Origin: an uncultured Paracoccaceae bacterium
GTDB taxonomy: Bacteria > Pseudomonadota > Alphaproteobacteria > Rhodobacterales > Rhodobacteraceae
Direction: 5' to 3'
Assembly: GCA_951812305.1 (NCBI GenBank)
Contig: CATOSB010000015.1
Coordinates: forward strand, 1-53,688
DNA length: 53,688 nt
Positions within the stretch are counted from its first letter, which is position 1. Each line of letters starts with the position of its first letter. Under the pieces are notes generated by a model. It did no database searches. It was not told where the DNA came from and worked only from the letters and a program-made list of their open reading frames with translations. Below are positions 42,498 through 52,871 of the stretch, piece after piece. Made by a program: the position numbers and the translations under genes.

Positions 42498-42508
42498 ACG
42501 GACTCCAA

Positions 42509-45397
42509 TTACGCGGCCAAGAGCCCGAAATCGATCCGCTTATCCAGATCGACCTCGAAGCGGCCATAAGGGTTGATGTGTAGGTAGATGAGCGGGGACA
42601 GGCCGCGATAATCCTCAGGGGACAAGCGGGCGGCCACATCGGGGTTGCGCAGGACGGACTGCACCATCCGCGTGTTCACGTAGACCAGTGACGATTGTAG
42701 CAAGTGCAACGCGTGAGCAGCGGTCTCCTGATCCCGCACACGATTGGTGGCAATTTCACCGCCCTTGCCAAAGAACACGAAGCTGTTGGCGCTGTTCCAG
42801 TTCTCGACGACGTTCAATCCCTCATGAATTTCCCGACGGAAGGCCTCTGAGCGCAGATAGCGGCACAGAAAAATCGTCTTTATGGCGCGACCAAGCTCCG
42901 CCAGCGCCTTGTAGGTGGGGTGCATCACATCGGATCGGGCGAACCGGCGAAGGATGGCCTCGGGATCAGCCGTCCCGTGCTGCATGGCCGCTGCGTATTT
43001 GACCATCTCGTCATACTGGCGTTCGATCTCGCCCCAATCGACCACGCCCGACAGGATCGGAAGGAGATTGGGCAGTTGCCCTCGCATACCCGCACTAGGG
43101 AGGGCGAGTTTCTGCCGCGCAATTGCCTTGAGGCGCGGCGCAAGCTCAAAGCCCAGAAGATGGCAGAAAGCAAAGCCAACTGCGCTTTGGCCGTGGCTGT
43201 CCACATACTGCCGTTGGATTTCCATGTCCGTGCAATGCCGTAAGACACCCTCAATCATTGCGGCTACCTCAGAGGACGAACAACGCTTCAGCTGAGAATA
43301 AATGCAGGTCGCCTGACGCTCTACATGCCAATAAATCATGACGCCGCGCCCGCCATAGCGCGCATGCCACTCCGTCATCAGATTGCGATCCCAGGCCCCG
43401 AACTTGGTGGAATCCCCAGCACATGTTGTGCCCGGCGTGCCCCAGATTTCCGGTTCGCGAATTGCAAGCGTTGCATTGGCAACCTGCGCGCAAGCCGCCT
43501 TTAAGGAAGCCGGGTCAATATACCGTCTGCGAATGTGCAGAAGTTCGTCATAACTGACATCGGGTGAACCAGCGGCCACGCGTTTCAGGCCCGCGTTGGT
43601 TCCCAAGCCGTAAAGGCAGAGCAACAGGCGTTGATCTCGCACGGCAGGCGGCAGAGCCTCCCGACTGGCCGAGGTCTGAAAGCCGCTCAAAAACCCAGTA
43701 TCGAGTGCTGTTTCTTTGAGAACATCCAAAAGCCCGGTCATCGGCCACGCCCGGGCAACCTCGCTTTTCAGCGTGGCCAAACCAGGCGGCTCTGGGGCTG
43801 GCGCAAAGGGCGTAATGGAAATCCGGTTCTCCCCACCCCGCCGCAAGCGCACCTTATCATTGTCAGGCAAGGTGGCGTTCAACAGCCGCAGTTCCTTCTC
43901 CAGCTCGGCTTTCACGCCCGCGACAAAGCCTCTTGCATCCTGCGATAGCCCCAGATCAGCGTAGTAGGAATCTCGACGCGTGTCGAAATCTCCCGGCAGG
44001 TCATCATCCGGGTTGCGGTAGCGGTCCGCACCTTCGATCCATATCTCTTTGGCGCGGATGCGTTCGCGAAGCTGTGTCAGCACACAGAGCTCGAAGGACA
44101 CAACATTGACCCGACCATTCTCATCAATGACTGCGCTGCGCCATTTTCCGGGAATGATCCCTGCTGGAATATCATTTTCAGAAACAACCCGGCGACCGGC
44201 TTCCGCAAACCGGACAATCAGAACCAAGGCGGTCAATATCGGATGCCACATTGCATTGTTCGAGCGAAATCGCAAAGCCCGGAGCAACGGTGGCAGCATG
44301 CGGCGGTAGTGGCTGGCATATGAGTTGCGCATGGTCTGTTGGATGCGCGTGTCCAAGGTACCCTTGGCGCGATGTTCGTCAATGACTGCCCGGAGTTTAG
44401 CCGCCCCAGCGATAGGGAAGATAACGTCTTCAATCCGACCCTCGGGATGATCCAGCGCGGCCATGGCAATCTCGACAAGCAAACGCTCCTTGCCATGAAC
44501 CGCGCCTATATCTGCCGCGATGCCCTGAATGACCTTTCGGCGTGACCGTGTTCCCAGGCGATGAACCACCTCCAAAAGCAGGTCAATGAGGCCGTCAATC
44601 AGCTGAGAGCGGCGATGCATCAGGTAGACCGCAAGAAGCCCGAAGCGCTTCTCGGGCGCATGGCGACGCATTTCCGAGGCGGTTTCGCCTTCTACCTGAC
44701 ATGCAATACGCATCACCCAACCGCGTTCGACATCACCAAGAATATCCAATGGAAGATTGAGCGCCGCGACAAAGGACACCTTTTGCGCCGTCAGCAGTAC
44801 GCTGTCTAGCGTTGCAGCACCGACATCATCCTTCAGACGCTGAAACCCCGTTGTCGCCAAGGGCTCAGACAGCGTCCATTCTAACTGCGTAACCCTCTCG
44901 GTCGATAACCGCGATGCCACCTTCGTCAAATACCCCTCGCGGAAATCCCGACGGGCCGCGCGCGCAAGCCGCTCCATGATCTTCACTGAAGGAACAAACA
45001 CGTTCATTTGACGGGCCTGTGCATAGCCCCGCTCAACCCAATCCGCCAAGTTCAGGTCACGCCCACCGAGCTGTTCAATCATCCATGCCTGGAGTCTGGC
45101 CCGATCACGATCAGAAGCCCGGCGAAACCCGAGAAAATCCAGAATACTCGCACGTTGCCGCCGCGCGGTGTCACTGGAAAAAGAGTAGGAAAGATCGTCT
45201 GTCGCCCCAATCTGGTCAGCAACGTACACGATCACATCAGGGTCAAGATCACCGCGCGTGGCAGGAAACCGGCCATGCTGGCGAAAAAAGAGGAGTTGGC
45301 ATGCAATCGCGACCCGCGACTTCGCCCCAAACCGGTTTAGAAACTCAAAATCCGAATATGAAAGCCCCCACGTTGAGGCAAATGCTTGCTCTATCAT
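42509..45397 (-). CDS. tnpA: Tn3-family DDE transposase (copy 4)
   Basis: Identical to 13048-15936. Confidence 0.95.
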   Translation of the reverse strand: MIEQAFASTWGLSYSDFEFLNRFGAKSRVAIACQLLFFRQHGRFPATRGDLDPDVIVYVADQIGATDDLSYSFSSDTARRQRASILDFLGFRRASDRDRARLQAWMIEQLGGRDLNLADWVERGYAQARQMNVFVPSVKIMERLARAARRDFREGYLTKVASRLSTERVTQLEWTLSEPLATTGFQRLKDDVGAATLDSVLLTAQKVSFVAALNLPLDILGDVERGWVMRIACQVEGETASEMRRHAPEKRFGLLAVYLMHRRSQLIDGLIDLLLEVVHRLGTRSRRKVIQGIAADIGAVHGKERLLVEIAMAALDHPEGRIEDVIFPIAGAAKLRAVIDEHRAKGTLDTRIQQTMRNSYASHYRRMLPPLLRALRFRSNNAMWHPILTALVLIVRFAEAGRRVVSENDIPAGIIPGKWRSAVIDENGRVNVVSFELCVLTQLRERIRAKEIWIEGADRYRNPDDDLPGDFDTRRDSYYADLGLSQDARGFVAGVKAELEKELRLLNATLPDNDKVRLRRGGENRISITPFAPAPEPPGLATLKSEVARAWPMTGLLDVLKETALDTGFLSGFQTSASREALPPAVRDQRLLLCLYGLGTNAGLKRVAAGSPDVSYDELLHIRRRYIDPASLKAACAQVANATLAIREPEIWGTPGTTCAGDSTKFGAWDRNLMTEWHARYGGRGVMIYWHVERQATCIYSQLKRCSSSEVAAMIEGVLRHCTDMEIQRQYVDSHGQSAVGFAFCHLLGFELAPRLKAIARQKLALPSAGMRGQLPNLLPILSGVVDWGEIERQYDEMVKYAAAMQHGTADPEAILRRFARSDVMHPTYKALAELGRAIKTIFLCRYLRSEAFRREIHEGLNVVENWNSANSFVFFGKGGEIATNRVRDQETAAHALHLLQSSLVYVNTRMVQSVLRNPDVAARLSPEDYRGLSPLIYLHINPYGRFEVDLDKRIDFGLLAA

Positions 45398-45509
45398 GAC
45401 CCCTCCAGACGCAAGCATCATCCAACATCAGCTCTGGCCGTCAATCAGCCTTTCGTTCCCTGTACGTTCTTTCAAAAGCCCAAATATGCAGCTTCGGGCC
45501 AGCTAGGCC

Positions 45510-47185
45510 AACCCCCCGTGGGACCGCATGAAGCTCCAGCAGGTCGAATGGTTCGCCCAGCGTGACCCTGTAATTGCCCGTGAGAGCCGCGCAGCGGACC
45601 GCAGAAGGCTGATAGAGGGTCTTGATGGCCAGCCCTCGCCAAAACCTTTAAAGACGCCTCAGCGCGCGCTGAGGCGTCTCTGGGGCTATCCAGAACCGGA
45701 GGGGACTACCCGCTTCTCTCTGCGGGGGATGTTAATCTCTATGCGCTCTTCGTCGAGCGCGCCATGACGCTCATCGCGCCGGAGGGGCGGGCCGGATTGG
45801 TCGTGCCGTCCGGCATTGCCGCCGACAAGACAACTTCCGCCTTCTTCCGCAGCGTCTCGACCAAGGGGCGGCTCAAGGCGCTCTACGACTTCGAGAACCG
45901 ACGGACGCGCTTCGACCTTCCGCCCTTCTTCCCGGATGTGCACAGCAGCTTCAAGTTCAGCATCTTCGTGGCCGGGCGGCGTGAGGGAGAGTTCGAAGCC
46001 GCGCGCTGTGCGTTCTTCGTGCAGGACATGAGCGAACTGGACGACCCCGAGCGCTGCTTCGACCTCACGGCTGCGGACTTCGCCAAGGTGAACCCCAACA
46101 CCGGCACCGCGCCGGTCTTTCGCACCCGCCGGGATGCGAAACTGACAACAGCGATCTATGACCGCTTCCCGGTGCTCATGGACCGCTCGGGCGACGAGCC
46201 GGTAAAAAGCTGGCCGGTTCGGTATCATCGCATGTTCGACATGACCAACGACTCCGGCCTGTTCCGTACCCGCAAGGAACTTGAGGAACAGGAAAAGGCA
46301 TGGCCCATCAGCGGGAACGTCTTCGACAGTCCAAAGGGGAAGTGGGTGCCTCTCTACGAAGGCAAGATGGTGCAAGCCTACGATCACCGCGCCGCAAGCG
46401 TCGTCGTCAATCCCGATAACCTGTTCCGGCCCGGACAGCCGCTTGCCGCCACCAATGAGCAGCACCGGGACCCGTCATGGGTGCCACAACCGCAGTATTG
46501 GGTAGAACAAACGAAATGCGCGGAGATTGAAGGGTTCGGGTGGGTTTTGGGTTTTAAGGAAATCACAGCGCCTACCAATGCCAGAACAGTCATCGCCTCA
46601 GTGCACCCGGCACATGCCTTTGGAAACAAGCTTCCTCTTCTGTTGCCCTTAAAGAATACACCACGTGACGAGCACCTTTTTCTTGCGAATATAAACTCGG
46701 TTCCATTTGACGTCGTAACGCGACAGAAAGTTCAGGGCCAAACCCTGAATCTTTTTATTCTCGAACAACTCCCGACCATTTCTCCCAAGCAACTCAAGAC
46801 AACCAAATTCGGTTCGAAAAGCGCAGCCGAGATCATCGGAGAAGCCGTTCTGGAACTGACCTATACAGCCCATGACCTCGCTCCCTTTGCCCGGGACATG
46901 GGCCACATAGACGGCGCGGGCGAGGTCAGGCCGCCCTTTGGCTGGGATGATGCCCGGCGTCTTGCGTTGCGCGCCAAGCTGGATGCCGTGTTCTTCCACC
47001 TCTACGGCATCACGGACCGGGAGGACATTCGCTATGTTTACCGGACATTCCCGATTGTTGAGGCCGAGGAGACCGGAAAATATGGGAGCTATTGGTCACC
47101 GGATTTGTGCCTGTCCTGGATGAATGCGCTGGAAGCAGGGCAGCCGGATGCGGTGATAGGATTGAATGCCAATTCGCGCGAATGA
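45510..47185 (+). pseudogene. Type IIG restriction-modification protein, C-terminal part (B copy 2)
   Basis: Identical to 31214-32889. Read with 38576-39502 across copy 4 of the transposon it gives the two halves of one gene in the right order and orientation. Confidence 0.85.
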
Positions 47186-47248
47186 AAGAGTTTTGAGGCA
47201 TGAACGCAAATCGGCCCAGTACGAAGGGGGTCAAAAGCGGCCACATTT

Positions 47249-47375
47249 TCATGAGAGTGCCGTTGTCCGCTTGATGCGATCGACTGTTGCGACTCCGACG
47301 TTGAAGTGACGCGCGATGGCGCGGATGGATTGGCCTTCTTTGAGCATGGCTGCCCGATCAGCAACTTGTAACGCA
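47249..47375 (-). pseudogene. Serine recombinase HTH remnant (B copy 2)
   Basis: Identical to 32953-33079. Confidence 0.7.
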
Positions 47376-47431
47376 CAGCAGCAAGCAACATATACGAAGC
47401 GTTGGCAAGAAGTTATCGAAGGAACGAGTAC

Positions 47432-48037
47432 ATGTCATTCGACGCAATTTGGGCATGGTTTTGTGACGGTGAGAACTTTCTTGCAGCGACACAGGTAGCC
47501 GTCGGACTCGTAACGGCCGCAGCCGCCGTGGCACTTTGGCACGCGACACGAGAGCTTGCCAAAGAGACGTCTGTTCTAGCAAAGATGACTTCACGTCCCT
47601 TCGTCGTCTGCGCACTTGAGTCCAGCGATGCAGATGCAACTGCATTGAACCTAACCCTACGGAACACCGGCAACGCAACAGCCTTCGATATCAAGCTTGA
47701 AATGTCGCCCGCCCTACCCAAACCCAATGGTGACAAGCCGGAAGACGACACACTTACGACGCACGAAATATCGTTGCTACCACCGGAACAAGCGCTGCAT
47801 ATACAATGCGTCAAGGGACCGGAAGTCCATGGCAAGGTTTTCGCTGTGACTGTAAGCTGGGCTGATATGCCCGGTGCTTCTGACCGCCAAAACCTGTCGT
47901 ACAAAATCGAAGCCAAAGACGGGTTCCGGGCTGGATGGAACACGAAGGGTCCGCACCACATAGCAACGGAACTCGAAAGATGGGGTAAAGAGGGGCTCAG
48001 TCTTAAACCCCTCGACGGCGGCAAGGACGATGAGTGA
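47432..48037 (+). CDS. Small membrane-anchored protein (B copy 2)
   Basis: Identical to 33136-33741. Confidence 0.65.
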   Translation: MSFDAIWAWFCDGENFLAATQVAVGLVTAAAAVALWHATRELAKETSVLAKMTSRPFVVCALESSDADATALNLTLRNTGNATAFDIKLEMSPALPKPNGDKPEDDTLTTHEISLLPPEQALHIQCVKGPEVHGKVFAVTVSWADMPGASDRQNLSYKIEAKDGFRAGWNTKGPHHIATELERWGKEGLSLKPLDGGKDDE

Positions 48038-48242
48038 TGACCCTGAAAACCTCGTTTTGCGCTACCTGCGCCGCATTGACGAGAAGGTAGATCGTCTCAC
48101 CGAAGATGTAAGCGATCTCAAAAAAAGAATGACGGGAGTCGAGGAGGCACTCGCAGGTCAATCAAGGCGTCTTGATCGGGTTGGAGATCGCCTAGACCGC
48201 ATCGAGCGTCGCCTCGACCTGGCGGACGCACCCGCCGAATAA
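48030..48242 (+). CDS. Small coiled-coil protein, module 3 (B copy 2)
   Basis: Identical to 33734-33946. Confidence 0.65.
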   Translation: MSDDPENLVLRYLRRIDEKVDRLTEDVSDLKKRMTGVEEALAGQSRRLDRVGDRLDRIERRLDLADAPAE

Positions 48243-48356
48243 CGACCCTCAAAACCTGTCCCCAAACCACGTCGCACCGGACACTGATTTCCGGTGCGCG
48301 GTCTGTAAGATGCTGTTTTTAATCACTTCCCCAAAACGCGCCCATCGAACAACCAT

Positions 48357-48743
48357 CTAACCCTGATCTGCACTTTCCTGCGCCCGCCGATAGGCTTCCT
48401 CAAGGAATTCCGGGCCTTCAAGATGCGCAAGCTCCCGGCCCCAGCGACTCCGCGATGGCCTGTCCAGACTGCTCCACCACTGCCGCGCATCCGGGCCAGA
48501 GCGGCCCCTAACCTCCCCGGGCTGGATACCTTTGCCAGCCTCCGCAAGCGCCGCTGAACCCGCCCTGTCTCGTGCATCCTCGATCTGACCAACACCCGCC
48601 TCAAGCACACGACGCAGGACACGCCCCAAAGCCTGCCCCTCCCGGTCCGCAAGCACCTCCAGCCGGGCTTTTAGCTCCTGCGGGATCCGCGCTGTGACCT
48701 GCGCAGGATACCGACGTTCCCTCAACCGCTCCGACCCGTCCAT
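48357..48743 (-). CDS. Ribbon-helix-helix protein, module 3 (B copy 2)
   Basis: Identical to 34061-34447. Confidence 0.7.
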   Translation of the reverse strand: MDGSERLRERRYPAQVTARIPQELKARLEVLADREGQALGRVLRRVLEAGVGQIEDARDRAGSAALAEAGKGIQPGEVRGRSGPDARQWWSSLDRPSRSRWGRELAHLEGPEFLEEAYRRAQESADQG

Positions 48744-48895
48744 ATTCCCTCCCGAACCCCATGTTCCCATTAGAGAATGCTTAAAGAGTTCTTTAAGAAT
48801 ACATCAAGTTTGCCGGTAGCATACAGATTACATCAAAATGAATTTCAATTTTGATGTATAATCGTGCCTCTCAGAAAATAATGATTATTTTGTGT

Positions 48896-49410
48896 CGGAT
48901 GTTTCCGGCGCAGGAAAAGATACACGGACCCGAACGACAGGCACACAAACCAGCGCAAATTCATTGCAGCCAGAAAGGCCGAAGGGCTGGAACGGATCGT
49001 CCTGTGGGTGAAACCGGAAGATAAACCCGCACTCCGGGAAATCGCCCGGCAACCACACGCCATTGCCAAGCGGCGGGCGGAGATCGAGGCGAGAGCTTCG
49101 GCCACAGATCGAAAGACGGGTGGAAGCCGAACTCACCCGCAAGACGCACCGCGCCATGCTGGCCCAAAAACGTGCTCAGGCCAGACGTCAGCACGCGGGC
49201 AGCAACCGCCCGCCCGAGATGATCCGGTTCAGGGCACGGCCACCCGCCGCAGTGCGCAACCGTCTGAAGGCGTCCGGGTGGTGGTACGACCCCGTTGCCG
49301 CCGTCTGGCACCTGCCGGACGAACCCGAAGCCTGGCCCGCAACCGAACGGCTGCTGGACAAACTGGACGCCGCCTACGACATCGAGCGCCTCGTCGACCC
49401 GCTCGGGTGA
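48896..49410 (+). pseudogene. Unknown module protein, module 3, frameshifted (B copy 2)
   Basis: Identical to 34600-35114. Confidence 0.75.
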
Positions 49411-49609
49411 ACGTCGCGGCGTGGGTTGGGGCCTCTGGGACGCCCTCCGGGCCTCCTGAGGCGAACTGGACGTGATCGACCGAATGGGGCAAGGAAGCGC
49501 TCGGGGATGGTCTGCCGCCTGTGGGCCACCTCAGCCGCTCCCTGTCGAGGACACCCAAGACCCCTCTGCCCTCCGGGGAGCGGTCGCCTGCCAACACGAA
49601 GGACCGCCT

Positions 49610-49897
49610 ATGCTGCGCTCGGAACTGATCTGGATGATTGCCAAAGAGGGGCCACCCTCCCTGACCCATGATCGGATGGAAGCCGCTGTCGACGTGGTTC
49701 TTGAGGAAATCATCTCCGCGCTGGAACGCGGGGACCGGGTGGAGCTTCGCCGCTTTGGATCCTTCACGGCGAGAAAGCGGCTCTCCCATGCCGGTCGCAA
49801 CCCGCGCACTGGCGCACCGGTTCAGGTGGAAGAAAAACACGCGCCCTTTTTCAGAGCGGGCAAATTGCTGCGGGATCGACTGAACGGGAAAGCCTGA
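49610..49897 (+). CDS. ihfB: IHF beta-type protein (B copy 2)
   Basis: Identical to 35314-35601. Confidence 0.9.
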   Translation: MLRSELIWMIAKEGPPSLTHDRMEAAVDVVLEEIISALERGDRVELRRFGSFTARKRLSHAGRNPRTGAPVQVEEKHAPFFRAGKLLRDRLNGKA

Positions 49898-50073
49898 GCG
49901 GCCCTCAGCGCGCCTGTGAGCGCCGTTAGGGGTTTTTCGGGGAACCCCCCCTCAAACGCCCCTGAGGGTGGCGTACAGCCGCAACTGGACGCAAGCGCCG
50001 GTAGGATCGGGGTGGGAAACGCTCGAAGGAGCCTGAGCGCCCTCTGATGTATGCGCAAAAAAGGAGAACCCCG

Positions 50074-50364
50074 ATGAATCTGAATGAATTGTGGAGGATT
50101 ATGCGTGTCTTTGTGCTGGCGCTTTGGGTCGGACCCTCTGCGGCTCTTGCAGAGGCGGACTGGGGGGCCTGGAATACTTCCGAATTCTTCAGCGCGGCGA
50201 CACCGTCCGATATAGCCCGCTGCCTGGAGGCCGGGGCGGACCTTGCGGCGCGAGACGAGAAAGGCTGGACCCCGTTCGATCTTATCGGCAATCACTCCCA
50301 GCTGGTCGGGACGGGCGCTGGGAGTGATTGCCGCGCCAGAGGAGCGCCCTCACCCGCCCCCTGA
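50074..50364 (+). CDS. Truncated exported ankyrin-repeat protein (B copy 2)
   Basis: Identical to 35778-36068. Confidence 0.55.
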   Translation: MNLNELWRIMRVFVLALWVGPSAALAEADWGAWNTSEFFSAATPSDIARCLEAGADLAARDEKGWTPFDLIGNHSQLVGTGAGSDCRARGAPSPAP

Positions 50365-50403
50365 CACCAGCAGTTCGCCCACCCCGCGTCCGTAGTCGGC
50401 CTC

Positions 50404-50787
50404 GTGGCCCATATAGGGGACTCTGCGAGATTTTTTCTCTGGCGCGGAGGGAGAGCTACGGCCCTTGCCTTGGCAGCGGTTTTCCTCCTGTTGACCGCTG
50501 CCCTTCTTTCATTCTCTGCAAACATTCTCTGCAAATTCCCTGACCTTGCCACACTCAGCGCCGGAGGCGCATGGCTTGCTTTGGTCGGATCGGAGGCCAC
50601 TAAGAACCTCCCCTTTTCTCTTTTTCTTGTTTTTATCTTGTTTTTAGGGCTGGAAGCCTTTGATTTTATTACCGCAATCGGCACGAAATGCGAGGAATAT
50701 GAACCTAACTACGAGAAATATGAACCTAACTACGAGAAATATGAACCTCTATCCACAGGCAAACCAAGCCTACTGCGAGAACCTTGA
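50404..50787 (+). CDS. Possible small membrane protein overlapping the iterons (B copy 2)
   Basis: Identical to 36108-36491; same doubts. Confidence 0.3.
   Translation: MAHIGDSARFFLWRGGRATALALAAVFLLLTAALLSFSANILCKFPDLATLSAGGAWLALVGSEATKNLPFSLFLVFILFLGLEAFDFITAIGTKCEEYEPNYEKYEPNYEKYEPLSTGKPSLLREP
50689..50751. repeat. Iterons of the Rep_3 origin (B copy 2)
   Basis: Same three 21-bp units as 36393-36455. Confidence 0.9.
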
Positions 50788-50837
50788 ACCTATTGCGAGA
50801 TAGTTTATGGTCTCCTAACAGGTTCAAGGTTCTCGCA

Positions 50838-51584
50838 ATGGCACGGCCCAGAAAAAACGATCTCGAAAACCTCCCGACGGGGAGCAAAGTCACAATGCAC
50901 AACACGCTCGTGAGCGCTTCGCATGGTCTGACACTTGGGGAAAAGCGACTGGTTTCGATGGCGGTAGCGAAGCTGTCACCAAGCGCCGCCGCGCTTCCTG
51001 TGAAGTCTGTCAAAATCATGGCTGTGGACTTTGCCGAACAGTTCGGGATTGAACCAAATGTTGCGTATCGCGAACTGAGGTCAGCGCAAGAAAACCTATT
51101 CACCAGATACGTTCGTCACATCGAGCATTTCGGCGCGAACGGTCGCCGAGTGCGCGTAAGCAAAATTCGGTGGGTGTCCTCGATCCACTACGAGAAGGGT
51201 GGCGGGGAAGTATCACTATCCTTTGCGCCCGAAGTCGCCCAGTTTCTCGTGCAACTCAAAAAGCATTTCACAAGCTACCAGCTTTCCAAAGCAGCGGCCT
51301 TGCGGTCCACGTATTCGTGGCGCCTGTTCGAGAACCTCGAACGGTTCAGGGATACGGGCTTTTGGGAAGTGGATATGGAGCGGTTTCACACGATCATGGA
51401 TACCCCAAAAAGTTACCGCAAGAACTTCAACGACACTCGCCGTTGGGTCATTGATCCGAGCATTTCAGAGCTGGCGGCGCAGACGAACATCAGCGCTGAA
51501 GTCGAGCCGATCAAGAAGGGCCGCAAGGTGGTGCGCTTGCGCTTCACCTTCTCGGCAGCAAGTCAGATGTCTTTGCCTATCTAG
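50838..51584 (+). CDS. repB: Rep_3-family replication initiator (B copy 2)
   Basis: Identical to 36542-37288, with the operator at 50774-50837. Confidence 0.93.
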   Translation: MARPRKNDLENLPTGSKVTMHNTLVSASHGLTLGEKRLVSMAVAKLSPSAAALPVKSVKIMAVDFAEQFGIEPNVAYRELRSAQENLFTRYVRHIEHFGANGRRVRVSKIRWVSSIHYEKGGGEVSLSFAPEVAQFLVQLKKHFTSYQLSKAAALRSTYSWRLFENLERFRDTGFWEVDMERFHTIMDTPKSYRKNFNDTRRWVIDPSISELAAQTNISAEVEPIKKGRKVVRLRFTFSAASQMSLPI

Positions 51585-51966
51585 CCGCCAGAAAACTCCA
51601 CAATCGGGTTCGTCCCAACAAAGGTACCAAACCCACCACAGAGAATTTTATATCAGACTGATACCATTAGGTTTATCGCGTTTCAGGCACTCCCGTTTCA
51701 CATGTTATTTGCTCCCCCCGATTTCGGGGGGTGATTTTGGCCGGCAAGACGGAAATGCTGGCTTTCGGTTGTCCGATCCCGGATCTCGCCCTGACGACCG
51801 ATCCGTAATGCGTTTTTCTGAGCGTGGTGCGATTCACCCTTGTTGGCCGCGGGGGCCGTGGGGTGCAGGGGGTGCAAGGGTGCCAATGGTGGCGCTATGG
51901 TGGCGCGGTGGTGTCGCGGTGGTGGGTCTTCCTTTCTCTCTCCCAAAAAAATGGGGGGGGTAGCTG

Positions 51967-52152
51967 ATGGCTGACGCATCGAAAGAGGCATTGGCGGCGC
52001 TTCGTTTCCTTCCCGGGCTGGTGATCCCGGAAGGCCGACTGGCCGGGAAGCCGTTGAAGCTGGCGAAGTATCAGAAAGACTTTGTGCGAGGCGCGTTTGC
52101 CCAGGGCATCGAGGCCGGTTGCCTGTCCATCGGGCGCGGCAATGCCAAGTAT
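51967..52152 (+). pseudogene. Terminase large-subunit fragment (B copy 2)
   Basis: Identical to 37671-37856. Confidence 0.75.
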
Positions 52153-52166
52153 GAGATTTTACGTAA

Positions 52167-52427
52167 TTACGCTTTTGTGCGTTTAAGATATTCCGCAAGC
52201 GCGACCTCTAAAATGGCCTGGTGTGTCTGGTCAGTTTCAGCGGCGTGCATTCTCAAGCGTTTGTAGGTGTCACCATCAAGCGCCAGCGTCAGCTGCTTCT
52301 CGCCTTCGCGCTTTGGCTTCTTGTCCTGGGCCGCGCCCTGCCCTGCCCCGCGTTGCGGTATGCCGGTATCAGTCGGGCGGCTTGTGGTGTTCAGCAGGCC
52401 ATCGAGGGCCACGGGCTTCTTAGCCAT
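52167..52427 (-). CDS. Small RHH partition-like protein (B copy 2)
   Basis: Identical to 37871-38131. Confidence 0.6.
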   Translation of the reverse strand: MAKKPVALDGLLNTTSRPTDTGIPQRGAGQGAAQDKKPKREGEKQLTLALDGDTYKRLRMHAAETDQTHQAILEVALAEYLKRTKA

Positions 52428-52518
52428 TGAGTATCCCCTTCACGTAATCCCAAACGGCTGCAATCTCTGCCCCCGCTTTATTGTCGGTTGTTTCAGATAC
52501 GCCCTGCCCGACGATGGA
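52420..52518 (-). pseudogene. ParA C-terminal remnant (B copy 2)
   Basis: Identical to 38124-38222. Confidence 0.65.
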
Positions 52519-52729
52519 TTACGAGGTATTTAAGAAACTCCGATTGCCGCGCAACGTAATAGAAGAGGCGGCCAGATCGCGTGGGACACATAAAGCGATC
52601 TTTGAAGAACAACGCCGTCTAGAAAAGTTGATTGAACCGGATACTAGCTTCTTAAAAGAGGCCCTGAGTGCACGCAGTACGATGGACGACCTGCTTAGCG
52701 CACCTGAGGGCGGCTACAGCCGCAACTAG
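52514..52729 (+). CDS. Small unknown protein, 71 aa (B copy 2)
   Basis: Identical to 38218-38433. Confidence 0.4.
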   Translation: MDYEVFKKLRLPRNVIEEAARSRGTHKAIFEEQRRLEKLIEPDTSFLKEALSARSTMDDLLSAPEGGYSRN

Positions 52730-52871
52730 ACGCAAGCACCCGGAGCCGGGAGCGAGAACGCCAGAGATGGCGTACCGGACCCCGGGTTCCCGGAAACATT
52801 CCACGCGGCGCTACTCAAACGCGGGCGCACCCGTTAATGACAGCCACAACAATCCATATTGGAGACGCACG

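Larger units (their letters stand above)
39698..45509. mobile_element. Tn3-family transposon (copy 4), flanked by AACCC in plasmid B
   Basis: Same element as 10237-16048. AACCC at 39693-39697 and again at 45510-45514 is the 5-bp duplication expected for Tn3-family insertion. The right-hand AACCC is part of the NPPW codons of the restriction gene. Confidence 0.88.
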
